Below are positions 10,370-22,640 of a stretch of 64,000 bases of DNA, piece by piece. Origin of the DNA: Apolygus lucorum (Eukaryota > Arthropoda > Insecta > Hemiptera > Miridae); contig CM019168.2 in the NCBI GenBank assembly GCA_009739505.2, positions 10,292,001 through 10,356,000 on the forward strand, in the 5' to 3' direction. A program made the translations under genes and the position numbers. The stretch's first letter is position 1. Each line of letters opens with the position of its first letter. The notes under the pieces are model-generated. The model was not told the DNA's origin. It saw only the letters and a list, made by a program, of their open reading frames with translations, and made no database searches.

Positions 10370-10606
10370 CTTGGTTGTTGTGGAGAAGGAAGCAGAGGAC
10401 GTCAATATACTTTATTCACATTTATTCGGCAAGCGCTTTCGGGGCAAACTATGTCCCCTTTCTCAAGATAATAGGATATTGGGAGTATAATTGCAGAGTG
10501 AACATAGGCTTGAGAAAGGGGCCATAGTTTGCCCCGAAAGCGCTTGCCAAATAAATGTGAATAAAGTATATTGACGTCCTCTGCTTCCTTCTCCACAACT
10601 ACCAAG
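10370..10606. repeat. long inverted repeat, 98-bp arms, 41-bp loop
   Basis: Bases 10370-10467 and 10509-10606 are inverted copies with about three mismatches. Each arm contains GGAGAAGGAAGCAGAGGACG, CAAGCGCTTTCGGGGCAAAC and CCCCTTTCTCAAG. The low divergence means the pair is young or kept similar. Read outward, each arm has a GGGGC/GCCCC mini-stem followed by CGAAAGCG and AATAAATGTGAATAAA, a layout like termini of some arthropod retroelements. This may be an inverted pair of retroelement ends. Confidence 0.75.
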
Positions 10607-12848
10607 TTAAATTTTTGATTAAAATTGATCCCCGAATAGTTTATTAACTGGAATAAAGTTGAGGTGTGATTGTTTCCCAGTGGGTCCTCTGTTTGACGCA
10701 AAAGTAGGCATGTGTGATCCTGTGGTCAAGTTCGTGTATTTTGTGGTTTGGTGCCCCACCACTTGAGGAGGTCACCCAACGCCCCTGACTTGGAAGTCGA
10801 TAACCCACATTATTTGGAGAATGTACAGCACAATCAAACTTTCTCTGATCCATTCTATCTTTACTAAAAACTCCTGGCTAAGGAATTTTCGCCGAAGGCG
10901 TTGGTAGTAAGACCGATTTCCGATTGTTGTTTATGTTGCCAAGGACTACCAGGGTGCACAATCGGGAGGAAAGGGAAAGCTAAATTTTCCTCCTTGGACG
11001 TTTTATATTTTATCGTTCGGCTCCTGACGGAAGATAAGGTGTAAACGGGAGGGGGGGGGGTGAAGGGAAGAGAAGCTGGGGGTGGGAAAAGCCACCCCTC
11101 TAATTTATGTTGACGTGATGAACAGACGTCATAAACCACCGGCAGGGCTCTCTGTTATCGGCAAAGGGCCTGATTTGTGGGCCGTCAGAGGAGAGCTAAC
11201 CCTGTATCTTACCAGCCATGCCAATACTTACTCAGGGCGTGCGGAACTAAGTCAGATGCCTTTTCCCCCTCTTCTTTGCCCTTGCCGTATTTTTTCCGGC
11301 CCTCTGACGTTTAGGCTCTGATAGACGGGGAAAACCGGCGAGAGCTGATAATATATTCCCTGGAATTGATGAATAGATGATAATATTATATCACGACGTC
11401 GGTTTCCACGTGAGTTGATGAGTTACGAGTATAAAGTTATCTCTGCTCAGATTTTTTCGTTCATTTTGATCAAACTTCCGTAGTGACATCTAACGTCCTG
11501 AGTCACCTACTTTCCAGACCCCTTATCGCCATCGCAATAGTGAAGTAATTGATCAGTTCTACATTCTACATGCCCCTGAAAGATAATGACATCGTGTACT
11601 TGATATTCCATGAATAAACTCCCTAGACTACCACATTGTCACCTTTCCAGTCAAAAATACCTCCCAAGTTGCCAATGGCCAGAATTTACTCACAAATTAA
11701 CATTGGCATATAGAATTATTTGGTAAAACGCTTCAAATTATTACTTTTATATATTTTTTTTGTATTGATCCATAACCTACAAAGAACTCGACTTCTACAT
11801 AAGAAGCTTTTCAAACAAAAACAAAAAAAAAGTCAATCTTTTTTGAAGAGATTTCTGGCTTTCAGTTGGCTGAAAATCCTGAATAAAATGATAAAAGCGG
11901 GGGGGGGGGGATTAGTTGTAACAGCTTTTTAATCCATGATTGTTTATTTAGTCCATTAGTAGGAATACAACAAAAAATGGGCCTTGTGAGTGACTGGAGG
12001 GGCTGCAGAGCCAAGTCCACCTGCGCCTGTCACAGAAGATTTGCACTATCGGATTCTGATCTAACTCGATACGAACACTGCATAACGTACTCACTTAATA
12101 AATATACAACAAAGCCAATTCAGTTGTGATACTGAAGTATCTCTCTAAAACACCCTACGCTGGTCCCGAATTTCCAAAAGATTTCCCTGAAATTTCCCTA
12201 CCATATTGCAACAAAATATCCCCATTACCCATGGAATAAGATAAGCGTGGATACTTCAATTGAACTAAGCATGAATCAAAGTTTTGGAACCAAAGGAATG
12301 AAAAGAGGAGTAGTAAAAAGTAGGAGTCTTCAAGGTTCAGCTTAGCAAAGTTTAATGGATGTAAATTCTTGATTCTTTCAAGTTACTTCAAATTATAAGG
12401 ATATTACTAGGAACGGTATCAAATCACAAAATTTTGCTAGTCGTTGATACGGAACTAAGGATCATGTAACGTGGTGTAACCTGTGCGTTACTTCCATTAA
12501 AGGTAGTAGCTGCTCCTAGTTTAACGTAAATTACGGGGTTGTTTCAAATAATTTTGTAACCTCAATACAACTATAAAATACCTTTCTAATTGAAGACTGA
12601 TTTTTAAAAAGCTATCGAAATAAAAGAATAGGTTTGATCGGATTCTTACAAATAAATAAATGAAATTAAACAGAATAAGTTAGCGCGGCTAAAGCATGTT
12701 TCATATTTCTTGAATTTTAGCCGTAGGCTCTACGCAGCATCCATCTTTGTCCCCTGGCGAGGCCCGAAGGGCCTAGTTTCAAAAAAACAATTCTGTTTAC
12801 TCGTAGAAACAATGGACATATAGTATTTCCAAACCAAATGAGACCTTT
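10607..12848. other. unassigned stretch with two G tracts
   Basis: Contains runs of 10 G (11051-11060) and 12 G (11899-11910) and a GC-richer patch around 11040-11330. Frames up to 99 codons are present on both strands without recognisable domains. No gene is supported. Confidence 0.45.
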
Positions 12849-13806
12849 TCAAGTGAAATGAAACTTTTTCGAAACCAGATGAAACCTTTTCAAGTCAAAT
12901 GAAGCCTTTTCCAAACCAAATGAAACCTTTTCCAAACCAAATGAAACCTTTTCCAAGTCAAATGAAACCTTTTCCAAACCAAATGAAACCTTTTCCAAAC
13001 CAAATGAAACCTTTTCAAGTCAAATGAAGCCTTTTCCAAACCAAATGAAACCTTTTCCAAGTCAAATGGAACCTTTTCCAAGTCAAATGAAACGTTTTCC
13101 AAACCAAATGAAACCTTTTCAAGTCAAATGAAACCTTTTCCAAACCAAATGAAACCTTTTCCAAACCAAATGAAGCCTTTTCAAGTGAAATGAAACTTTT
13201 TCGAAACCAGATGAAACCTTTTCAAGTCAAATGAAGCCTTTTCCAAACCAAATGAAACCTTTTCCAAACCAAATGAAACCTTTTCCAAGTCAAATGAAAC
13301 CTTTTCCAAACCAAATGAAACCTTTTCCAAACCAAATGAAACCTTTTCAAGTCAAATGAAGCCTTTTCCAAACCAAATGAAACCTTTTCCAAACCAAATG
13401 AAACCTTTTCCAAGTCAAATGAAACGTTTTCCAAACCAAATGAAACCTTTTCAAGTCAAATGAAACCTTTTCCAAACCAAATGAAACCTTTTCCAAGTCA
13501 AATGAAACTTTTTCGAAACCAAATGAAACCTTTTCAAGTCAAATGAAGCCTTTTCCAAACCAAATGAAACCTTTTCCAAGCCAAATGAAACCTTTTCCAA
13601 ACCAAATGAAACCTTTTCCAAACCAAATTAAACCTTTTCCAAGTCAAATGAAACGTTTTCCAAACCAAATGAAACCTTTTCCAAGTCAAATGAAACCTTT
13701 TCCAAACCAAATGAAACCTTTTCCAACTCAAATGAAACCTTTTCCAAACCAAATGAAACTTTTTCCAAGTAAAATGAAACTTTTTCCAAATCAAATGAAA
13801 CTTTTG
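12849..13806. repeat. 20/21-bp minisatellite with higher-order structure
   Basis: About 46 units of CCAAATGAAACCTTTTCCAA type. Variants are CCAAACC (21 bp), CCAAGTC (21 bp) and CAAGTC (20 bp). A larger block containing the rare variant AAACTTTTTCGAAACC recurs at about 12860, 13195 and 13507, giving higher-order periods of about 332 and 312 bp. Where units stay at 21 bp the array is open as a 7-residue repeat (MKPFPNQ on the plus strand, WKRFHLV on the minus strand) for up to 115 codons. These are by-products of the period, with 20-bp units breaking the frame. I treat it as non-coding. Confidence 0.95.
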
Positions 13807-15340
13807 AAGCCAGAATCTCTGCCCCCGTCCTCCCCATACGAAATTCCATTGGTTTTGGTTCAACTTTTGGCAGGTTATGACGACAAATAGGTCGATTCTG
13901 TTATATTATGAAGTGCGTTCGTTGTTGTATTGAAGAGGTAGGTATCTCACTGCTAAAAGCATTTTCACTCCTCCGCTATGAAAACAACCCACGCGACGTG
14001 TCGCCTGATTACAAATTTCGATAATACTCTCCCAAATGCGTTGCAACGAAAATTGGAAATCTCCCAACGTGGGTAGAATACTGGTATTGGTTGCACTTTT
14101 TTTTTCGACTGTGCCTCTCATTCTCTTATTTATTTGAACGTAAATGTCAATACGAAGAAACTGACTGGCCCCGAGCTAAATGACCTGTCCACTCTCCAGC
14201 TGCCGCCCCGTGTTTACATATTGCGAGTGTGCTCTCCTGACTGAGAGAAAGTGTCTGTCGAGCCGACCTTAGAGGGCAGATGGCCCGATCCTGGCGGCCA
14301 TCTGTAATTCGTCACATGACAATGCGAGCAGCCTCCTCCGATGTCCAACAGCGTTTCATTACGGATGTCATTCACACAAAAGAAAATAGCGGCTCGTTCG
14401 TAAGTGTTCCCAGGAAATCGCTGTACCTTCATGACGTTATTAGTTCATTACATTCACAACATCTTCTACTTACCTTTACTTTATCTTTGATTTGTAAGAA
14501 ACTGGAACTTCAATAGAAGTTAGTAGACTAAAAATGTGTGCCCAACGAACGAAATAACTATTTCAGAACAAGGCCCAAGTGTTGAAAGCTCCAAGTCGTA
14601 ATGTAGATACCTTCTCAGTTTATCACCCTCGGTTTGATAGACAGGCGACGCAAAGGCGAAACTTCTATAAATTTATTGAACCAAAAAAAGATAAAAACCG
14701 CTCCACTAAACCAGTCTTGCCATTCCCGTACGTACTCGTATCTGTTTCCACAAAAGAAACTCGCCCAATATCATCAAGGAGGGAAAGATGTCGCCGACTC
14801 TATAATCTACGACAAACAAGAGCTTCCTCGGGATATTTGTTCCCGATAGTATTTACGATCTAGGGGGAAACAATTTATTGTTTGACGGCAAGACTCTTTC
14901 GAAACAAAAGGTAAAGACAAATAAAGGCGCTTCGATGAATTTTTTTTATCCACAACCGCGGTTTTATTGACCCCCTGAAAATTATTGGTTTTGGTGGTAC
15001 GTTTCGAATCAAACGCTGAAATTCGTCTGATCAACATTCATAGGGTGAAGGCACGAGTATCAGACACTGCAAGAGGAGATTCTCAGGTTTCCTTATAATG
15101 CGTTTGAAACAAGGCGGCGGCCACTGTGTTTCAGGACACATCAAGGAAGGTAATTGAGTCTGGAGAAATACTGGAGTTATTCCGCTCGTTGCGGCTCAAA
15201 GTGATGATGTGTAATAACGCAAAAGGTAGGTGATGAATATAATCAGCAAAATAAAACGAAGGAATTGATATGAACCGGAAAACTTTAAACAAACCACAGA
15301 AATCAGCAAAATAAATAAATAAATAAATAAATAAAATTTG
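13807..15340. other. unassigned stretch
   Basis: Several overlapping frames of 70-94 codons on both strands (for example 14280-14516 and 14579-14863 plus) without recognisable domains. A (AAAT)n run lies at 15312-15335. No supported gene. Confidence 0.45.
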
Positions 15341-15344
15341 AAAA

Positions 15345-16226
15345 ACGCTGCAAATGATTACACAGTGGTTTATTTTTTGACATTTTATGTCTTTACTATG
15401 GCACATAAATGAAAAATCGTCACGCAGGGATCGTCACGTGGGGAGCGTTATGAGGGGAGCGTTACGAGGGGAGCGTTACGCGGAAATTTCCGATGATTTT
15501 CACGTACAACCAATCGTTCCCAGGGAAAACTAACTTTTTCATTTTCCACCCCACAAAAATCGTTCACCACTCATTGGAAAGCTCTCAATTTATTAAACAT
15601 AGGACATAAAATGTCTCTCGTGGTTGCGTACTTGTACGAAAGCTGTATCCACCGTTTGTTTTTCTATATTGATCACTCGTCTGCAAAGCCACCAACCATC
15701 CAACATGAAGAAAAACATCGATCGCATTTCGGTCAACTAAGATTTGAACGGAGATTAGGCCTCTTTTGCGATTCACAGTCGTGTTTCTGATTTCTAGTAC
15801 GTCCAACCCTTAAATTCTCGTAGGGAGCGAACGGTTTTTCCTACAGGGCTCCGCGTGGACTCAAAAAATTCTAAAAATTCTATACCATCTTAAATTGAAG
15901 GAAAAACAATACTTCACATCTAAATTTTTTGAGTTAGGGCGTTTTCAAAATTTCAAAATTCATTTTTGAACCCTTAGAAGTGACCTACATCAACCAAAAT
16001 CTTCGGAGCACAACTAGACCCCGAATGGAGCCTACATACCAAATTTCATCAAAATCGGTCATTGCTAACTGGCAAAAGTGCCGCGTACGGACGGACCACC
16101 AAATTTTTATTAGATTTTCGTATTCTACGTACCTTGAAACGTAAACCATCAAATTTTGAGGAGGTGTTAACAAAAAAAAAGTCTTGGTCGATCCCAAAGT
16201 TTCATTATTGAAAATAATAAACCAAA
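15345..16226 (+). repeat. DR1 dispersed repeat, nearly full length, interrupted
   Basis: Begins AAAACGCTGCAAATGATTAC at 15345, is interrupted at about 15377-15656, and resumes TTTTTCTATATTGATCACTC. It then keeps the family order: ATCGATCGCATTTCGGTC, GGAGCGAACGG, GTGACCTACATCAACCAAAA, AAATTTCATCAAAATCGGTC, AAGTGCCGCGTACGGACGG, CTTGAAACGTAAACC, and ends AATAATAAACCAAAAT. No long frame; non-autonomous. Confidence 0.8.
15377..15656. repeat. insertion within DR1 carrying the ACATTTTATGTC module and 14-bp repeats
   Basis: TTGACATTTTATGTCTTTAC opens the block. GGGGAGCGTTAYGA then occurs as three tandem 14-bp units (about 15440-15482). GGACATAAAATGTCTC near 15600 is an inverted copy of the opening. 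The opening module also occurs at 35880-36180 (inverted, tandem) and 50436-50500, in each case beside GTTACG/GTCACG repeats. Its position inside DR1 suggests a later insertion. Confidence 0.6.
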
Positions 16227-16491
16227 ATAAAAAACGAAAGAATTCGAAAAACTGACATTGATAAAGATACACAAGGTAGGAATCTACTGATAGCAAGAAG
16301 GAGTGGTTGTTATTCAACGCTTCTATTGCCCCAATACGTCATAATGTCCAACTTTCATTCGTTCTGCTCTACATTTCAAGCTTAGCCAAACTCGATTATC
16401 TTAAACGAAGTTTAACGATGATTTGGGTTGGTGAAAGACGCTTACCATCTTGCAGGGTTTATTCCTTCAGATTAACTGTAAAGGCGTTCAG

Positions 16492-16989
16492 TTAATCCAT
16501 TTCCGGCCACTGATGCATAGTTTCGCATCGACTTATTTTAATATTGAGAATAGTGGAAAATTTTCGTAGAAGAATTTTTTCTCGTTCATGCTGTTCCTAA
16601 ACTCGTCTAAAAAAATTCTTCGACGTTCGGGAGCTCGATGCGATTTTGGATTTTTTTTTTGAAAAGGAGCTATTTTGGCAGAAAGCATGATTTTGGTGGC
16701 TCATATCTGATCCTGGGCGATTGAGCATTCTGGGTCACGAGTCGAAACGGATTCCGATCCATAAAATAGATTTTCACATTTTACCAACAACAATGAATTG
16801 TATAAATCACATCGATTTGGAAGACTGGGGGCTCTTAAATCCCATTAAAATGTAAAATTCATAACATTTGGAATATTTTCGCTCTCAATTGGTAAGCAAA
16901 TTATGCCTTATTTCGGCCGCCATCCTGTAAAACAGTTCATCCTCCTCTCACTAATCTGTTATTTCTACCCTTGGCTTGAAATGGGTTAA
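16492..16989. mobile_element. piggyBac-type MITE, copy 1
   Basis: Bounded by TTAA at 16492-16495 and 16986-16989. The ends are inverted: TTAATCCATTTCCGGCC on the left and, read inward from the right, TTAACCCATTTCAAGCC. TTAA target sites and CCC/GGG ends are hallmarks of piggyBac elements. It has no transposase frame. A second copy in the same orientation lies at 61935-62420, about 80% similar by eye, including GACGTTCGGGAGCTCGATGC. Confidence 0.85.
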
Positions 16990-19984
16990 ACGCGATTTGA
17001 ACAACTTTTGGTGAAAGTGGGCCTTAGTCTCTTTGTAGGGTAAATTTGAAGAGTTAGAGAAAAGAACCAGGTTTAGTTCACTAGCCAAATTCCTCTAGTT
17101 CAATGTTTTGATTACAGGAAATCTAGGAACAGCATTTTTGTACAGAATGAACTTGTTGTGGACTTATCGTTTTAGCATTATTCACACTAACACAGATATT
17201 CTTGGATTGAAACATTATACATCATAGGCACCCGTTATTGGAGAGCCGCTTCTCATTATACGTACCGATCCTGAGAGCACCTATTAATTTGCAATCGATG
17301 GTGAACAAATTGCAAGTCGGCTCGATGGGACGGGGACACATAAAATGCGCCTGATTAGTTTTCTAATCAAGTGGAAATGTTAGAAGCTTACAGCATTCCG
17401 AAGCAAAAGAACAAGATGACGGGTACTCAGTGGAAGAGAATCCGAAGTTGCAGTAGAGTAGAAAAGTTCAATTCAAATCAGTAACGAAACGTTATAACAC
17501 AAATTAACCCATAAATACTTCACCAATACCAACAATGAGCCTCTTAGGAGTACAATTTTCCAAGAGCTACTGACAATGTTTTGTTCACCTTGAAATCACA
17601 AAATTGTTTGTTATGTTTACCTAGGACATAGTATTGGAACGATTGAAAATCAATGCCGATGGTTTCGAAAACTTCAAATTTATTAACATTTATGGCATTT
17701 AATGAAAACATTTGCATCCAATAGTGACTAAAAGCCTCTTCCGTCCGAATATGATGAAATTCATTACGATTCTCTAGATGACATCTTTCTCAACCTTTAA
17801 GAATGTCATCAAAATCCATAACGCCAGACTTGGAATAAAAATTTAAAAAAAGAGTTTTTTTTACCTTCTGCGCGAATTCAAGGCTTTCTGTAATGAGACG
17901 GCAATTTATTTTCAATTAATAAATAAAGTGGGTATTTAGTCCGAAATCTTAACGAATCTGCTTGGGAAGTCAAATGATATTCCGAGTATACCAGGTAAAT
18001 ATACAGGTATATTCAGGTGATGACGGCACCTGGAATGATGAATTTAAAAAATCTTTTTTACTTTATTATCTCTTCATTTTACTCACTTTCAATCAACTTT
18101 CAAGGAGAGAAATATAAAGAAAAATGCGCAAATTAGAATAATAACGATAGACACTTATCTGACTGATTTACTGAAAGAACGCTTTTATCTTCGTACTTTT
18201 ATTTCATTGAACAGTAGATTTCTAACCATTAGTCATATCTATCAGGCAACTAGCTCGGGTGTCTGATAATAAAGCGACTCGAATGGAGTCGAACAAAAAA
18301 AAAAAAAACTCGGTTCGCGACGGCGAAGGCAGACGCCGATTTCCTTTGGCAGAACCAACACTGCGCTCAAAGCCTTCGAAGAAAAGCTTGTTACGGCTAT
18401 GAGGTACCTAATAAAGTTTCACAACTGTAAACTTACTTTTCGATCCACCGAGAAACGTCTTCGCGCGAGGCTTCAGACTAAACTCAGACTCACGCGCATG
18501 GCAAATAACGAGCACGTATGGGTTCAATACAATCAGAGAACCCGGAGAAGGGAAGCAAAAAAATCCCATTTACGGTCAGAAAGAATTGTAAACAAAACTA
18601 TAAAGCTGGAGCTAGCTTGGCGTAAGAACCGTGAGAAATGTTGTCTAAATGTTTCCAGGCCTGTGATGGAGAGTTCTTTTATTCGTTTATTATGAAATAA
18701 CAATACGCGAATGAGTGAATAACAAAAATACAGTTGTTTGTGAGTTTTGATTTTCAAAAATGGCCTCGATTGAAACTACAGATGAAACGAGGAGAGGAGA
18801 TTTGAAATCCAGGGTATAACTCAGACGGAGTGGGTTTCCAGGAGCCTTTCGCCACTCAACCACTGTTCGTTGCTGAAATTTGCCGTTTACGATCACCTGG
18901 CTGGACCTGATGACCGATTGAAATCCCAAAAAGGAAGGCGCCCTGACGTGTCATTAACCACGGTAAAGATAATTACAGGCGGCCACGAAGTTCATTGCGA
19001 TGCTACCGCAGCCACGCGGACATTTTATTTATCATTACGGCTCGAAAAAAGGTGGTAGACATAATAGAATAGTCTCTAGGAAGCCTCAACCCATCGAGTA
19101 TAAAAAACTCTATACTCAACGGCTACGTCGCTAATAACAGGTGACAGGGGTGCCCCTGTGTTTAAGTTGCAATGTTTTATTGCCTTAAATTACAGAGGAA
19201 CGGTGATCCGAGGATCTCCTACCGGGTTCATGCTCTTGTCTTGGTCTTGTCATTACCAAGCGCCACGGGGATGTTGGCGGTTGGGGGAAAAAACTCCGTC
19301 CCTTGAAAGTTAAGGGCATACCGCGACTCCATTAGCAGGTCTTTGGAGGAGAGGGAAGGCGTTTTTTTCATATGTGGATGGGAGGAGGGATAATTGGAGC
19401 TAGGGACCCTTATAGTAGGGCGGGAGTGGTGGTACATTAGGGAGGACCAACTTCATTGAGGTCGTCATCATCCGGTTAGAGTCATAACTTCAATTTGAGG
19501 GAGACACGCAACGAGAAATATCGAGAATTTTGAAGCAGTAAACATCCAACATAATAATTATGTACTGCATATATTCGACTGTCTATTGTTGGATTTTGAG
19601 TGGTTAAAAAAAAATCAAATTATTACACAACACTTTATAATTTTGCATCTGTGGTTTTGAATTTTGTAATCATCAAACAAACCACTTGTATCCAAATCGA
19701 TAGATTTTCCCAAAAGACAAACAATTGGAGTGGTTATTGGAGAAGGGTTTCTGACCAAAATTTAACAAACTAATCCAAATTCAGTGTTATTTTCATCCCT
19801 AGAGCACTGAGGTTGTGGAAACCACTTTCATTACTGGTCCTTCTGATGTCCATCAAGGTTAATAACTCTTCAGAAGTAAGACGTGAACACTTCATCCTGA
19901 TTGAGGAACATCTGAAAAGTTTTTCGTGAGAAAGAGAAATACAAAGTAGCACATAAATAGTTGGTCCTTGCATCTTCGAAACTT
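16990..19984. other. unassigned stretch
   Basis: Mostly AT-rich. A 98-codon basic frame (18399-18695) and several shorter ones show no recognisable domain. Around 18300-18400 composition is GC-richer after a poly(A) run. No supported gene, RNA or repeat. Confidence 0.45.
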
Positions 19985-21150
19985 GGCCAACGCAACATAC
20001 CAGATTACCTACTCAAAATACCAGGATACTCATAATGTACTCTGGATAACCAGGGTAACTACATCAACTCAGAATACGAATATTCAGGATACTATACCAA
20101 GTCAGGATACCAGATTACTACACCCACTCAGGATTTCAGGATACCAGGGTACTCAGAATATCAAGATACTCTGGATAACCAGGGTAACTACATCAACTCA
20201 GAATACGAATATTCAGGATACTATACCAAGTCAGGATACCAGATTACTACACCCACTCAGGATATCAGGATACCAGGGTACTCAGAATATCAAGATACTC
20301 TGGATTACCAGGGTTACTACATCAACTCAGAATACGAATATTCAGGATACTATACCAAGTCAGGATACCAGATTACTACACCCACTCAGGATTTCAGGAT
20401 ACCAGGGTACTCAGAATATCAAGATACTCTGGATTACCAGAGTTACTACATCAACTCAGAATACGAATATTCAGAATACTATACCAAGTCAGGATACCAG
20501 ATTACTACACCCACTCAGGATTTCAGGATACCAGGGTGCTCAGAATATCAAGATACTATGGATTACCAGAGTTACTACATCAACTCAGAATACGAATATT
20601 CAGAATACTATACCAAGTCAGGATACCAGATTACTACACCCACTCAGGATTTCAGGATACCAGGGTACTCAGAATATCAAGATACTATGGATTACCAGGG
20701 TTACTACATCAACTCAGAATGCAAATACTCAGGATACTATACCAAGTCAGGATACCAGATTACTACGCCAACTCATGATGTCAGAATACCATGATGCTCA
20801 AGATATCAGGATACTCAGAATACCAAGATACTCAGGATTACCAGGGTTATTACACCAAATCAAAATTTCAGGAACCACCAGCTCAGGATACCATTATACT
20901 ACACTCACTCAGAATACTAGGATTACTTCATCAAATCGGGATACCAGGATTCCTTCAGGTATATGATTTACCTCGATTACCACAACAACTCAGGAAACCA
21001 GGATTACTAAAGCTACTCATAATACCAGGATTAAACAGGGTTTTACACCCAATCATGACACCAGGATTAGGATTACCCAACAATTAATGATACCTGAATA
21101 CTAATAATTATCAGGATTACTACACAACTCAGGATACCAGGATACTAAAC
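19985..21150 (+). repeat. 129-bp tandem array built from CAGGATACC-like subunits, open in three frames
   Basis: Landmark T(C/A)TGGATWACCAG recurs at 20041, 20170, 20299, 20428, 20557 and 20686, exactly 129 bp apart. The array then decays to about 21150. Each unit is itself made of diverged 12-18-bp blocks of CAGGATACCA type. Because 129 is 43 codons and no frame holds a stop, forward frames stay open for long distances. The longest (19968-20966, 332 codons) starts at TTG, repeats a 43-residue unit containing ITRVTTSTQNTNIQ, and has no signal peptide or recognised domain. Another frame gives a Tyr-rich repeat (YYTKSGYQITTPTQ). A translated product cannot be excluded, but a minisatellite is the simpler reading. 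Confidence 0.9.
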
Positions 21151-22439
21151 ATTTCCTTACACAGAAATGTACCTACTTGATCAATACATGTCAATATAAA
21201 TTCCAGTTCCCTGTCCTTCTTATGCAATCACTTCCCATAATATGTTAAAATTATTCTCAACTTTAGGAATACATAAGTCCTATTAATGGCAAAGCTGTAA
21301 ACTTTCTGAGATCAATTGATTGATGTATTCACAAACAACAGCGGCACTTATGTATAATTCATGAACGTCGACAGAAAGATTTAAAAATACGACAAACGCG
21401 CATTACTGATGAATTCTTACAGCGTATGTCGAAATAAAATTACAAACGGCCATATGACATCACCGATACTTGGCAAATCCAGGGGAGAAGTATAAAACTT
21501 CACCAAAGATAAAAAAGACGTCTTATAAACGTGAATAATGCGAAAAACAAGGTTATTTATCGTTGCCGTCAGAATCGGATTAATGAAAGGTGTAGTTTCG
21601 CCATGAGGGAAATAGAGGATTGAGGTGGGTAGGACAAGCAGCTGCCATTTTCTTATATGACTCAAAAGATCGCAAGGACTTGTCACTGCTTCGGATGGGA
21701 ATCATACGTTATGCGGTTGTCTTGTCTTTTGCGGGCTTGGGGCGGGTTATCGCAGAAGGTCGAAACTCGTCCCATCAATATCTCCAGGCTGATCCGACTC
21801 CTTGGCCATTTTTTTTTTTTTTTCATTTTCCCCCGTCTTATTCCTCTTTAATCATTCGATTTTGATCGCAGATAGTTTTCTCCAGTTGTAGGTGATTAGT
21901 TCCATCACCAGCCGACCATACGACTGCCCAACTATAAGTCAAAACTACCAATAAAAAGGTGGATGAAGACAAACTGATCAAGAGGAACGTGAAGCAATGA
22001 ACGTTCGTTGATTAGTTACGGACACGCAATCGAGTGAAACGGTTCACTTTATGACTACTCGTGAAATCAATCTTTATTTATACGGAATGAGCAAACGTTA
22101 TCAGATGTTACGTTGAGGTGATTCGAATAACAAAGGTCAGAGCATTTCTGACTCGTGTTGAAAGCTCTCTTTGGAGGCATTGACTGTAACTATCCATTAC
22201 CCAAGTCTTTTCCAAAACGCATTGACGTTTGGTTGGAACCCACCAGAATTGACGTTGACTGAGGAGAGTGTGGTTATAACACCATGGATACCACGTAAGA
22301 TTTCAAAGATCTGCACTTCTCTTGAAAAAAAAAATGTTGTTGGAAGCAATTGAACATTTTTTCACGTTGATTTTGTGCAGTACGAAAACACAGAAACATC
22401 ATGCCCCTCCATCATTTGTCCCCAATCTTGTCAAACTAT
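21151..22439. other. unassigned stretch
   Basis: Frames up to 89 codons on either strand without recognisable domains, and a poly(T) run at about 21811-21825. Nothing else was recognised. Confidence 0.45.
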
Positions 22440-22604
22440 AGCCAGAGCTCCAATCTTTTTGATATGGATAATTAGTAGTACTACGTTTGCGCATGCGCAG
22501 AGGCTACTGTCAATTTTAAGGCCTTGATTTTCATTAGGGACCATCTCCCATCTCCTACCTAACCCGCATATTCCTTGAAAATGTCATCGAAATCGGATTG
22601 AAAA
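22440..22604 (+). repeat. DR2 dispersed repeat, left part
   Basis: Contains TTTGCGCATGCGCAGAGGCT, TTTTCATTAGGGACC and TCATCGAAATCGGATTGAAA. The same order occurs inverted at 46430-46625. The copy is broken at 22604 and resumes at 24516, the gap being the LTR element described at 22605-24515. Confidence 0.75.
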
Positions 22605-22640
22605 TGTCGTGTAACTCTGTTTTACTCACAGCAAATTGAT

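Noticed and set aside
10509..10550. Hammerhead ribozyme in the inverted repeat
   Set aside because: The CUGANGA core box is not matched (UUGAGAA), including the catalytic G. Only the general layout is similar.
12890..13890. Repeat proteins (MKPFPNQ on the plus strand, WKRFHLV on the minus strand) as real coding sequences
   Set aside because: They exist only because most units are 21 bp. 20-bp units break the frame, both strands are open, and there is no start context.
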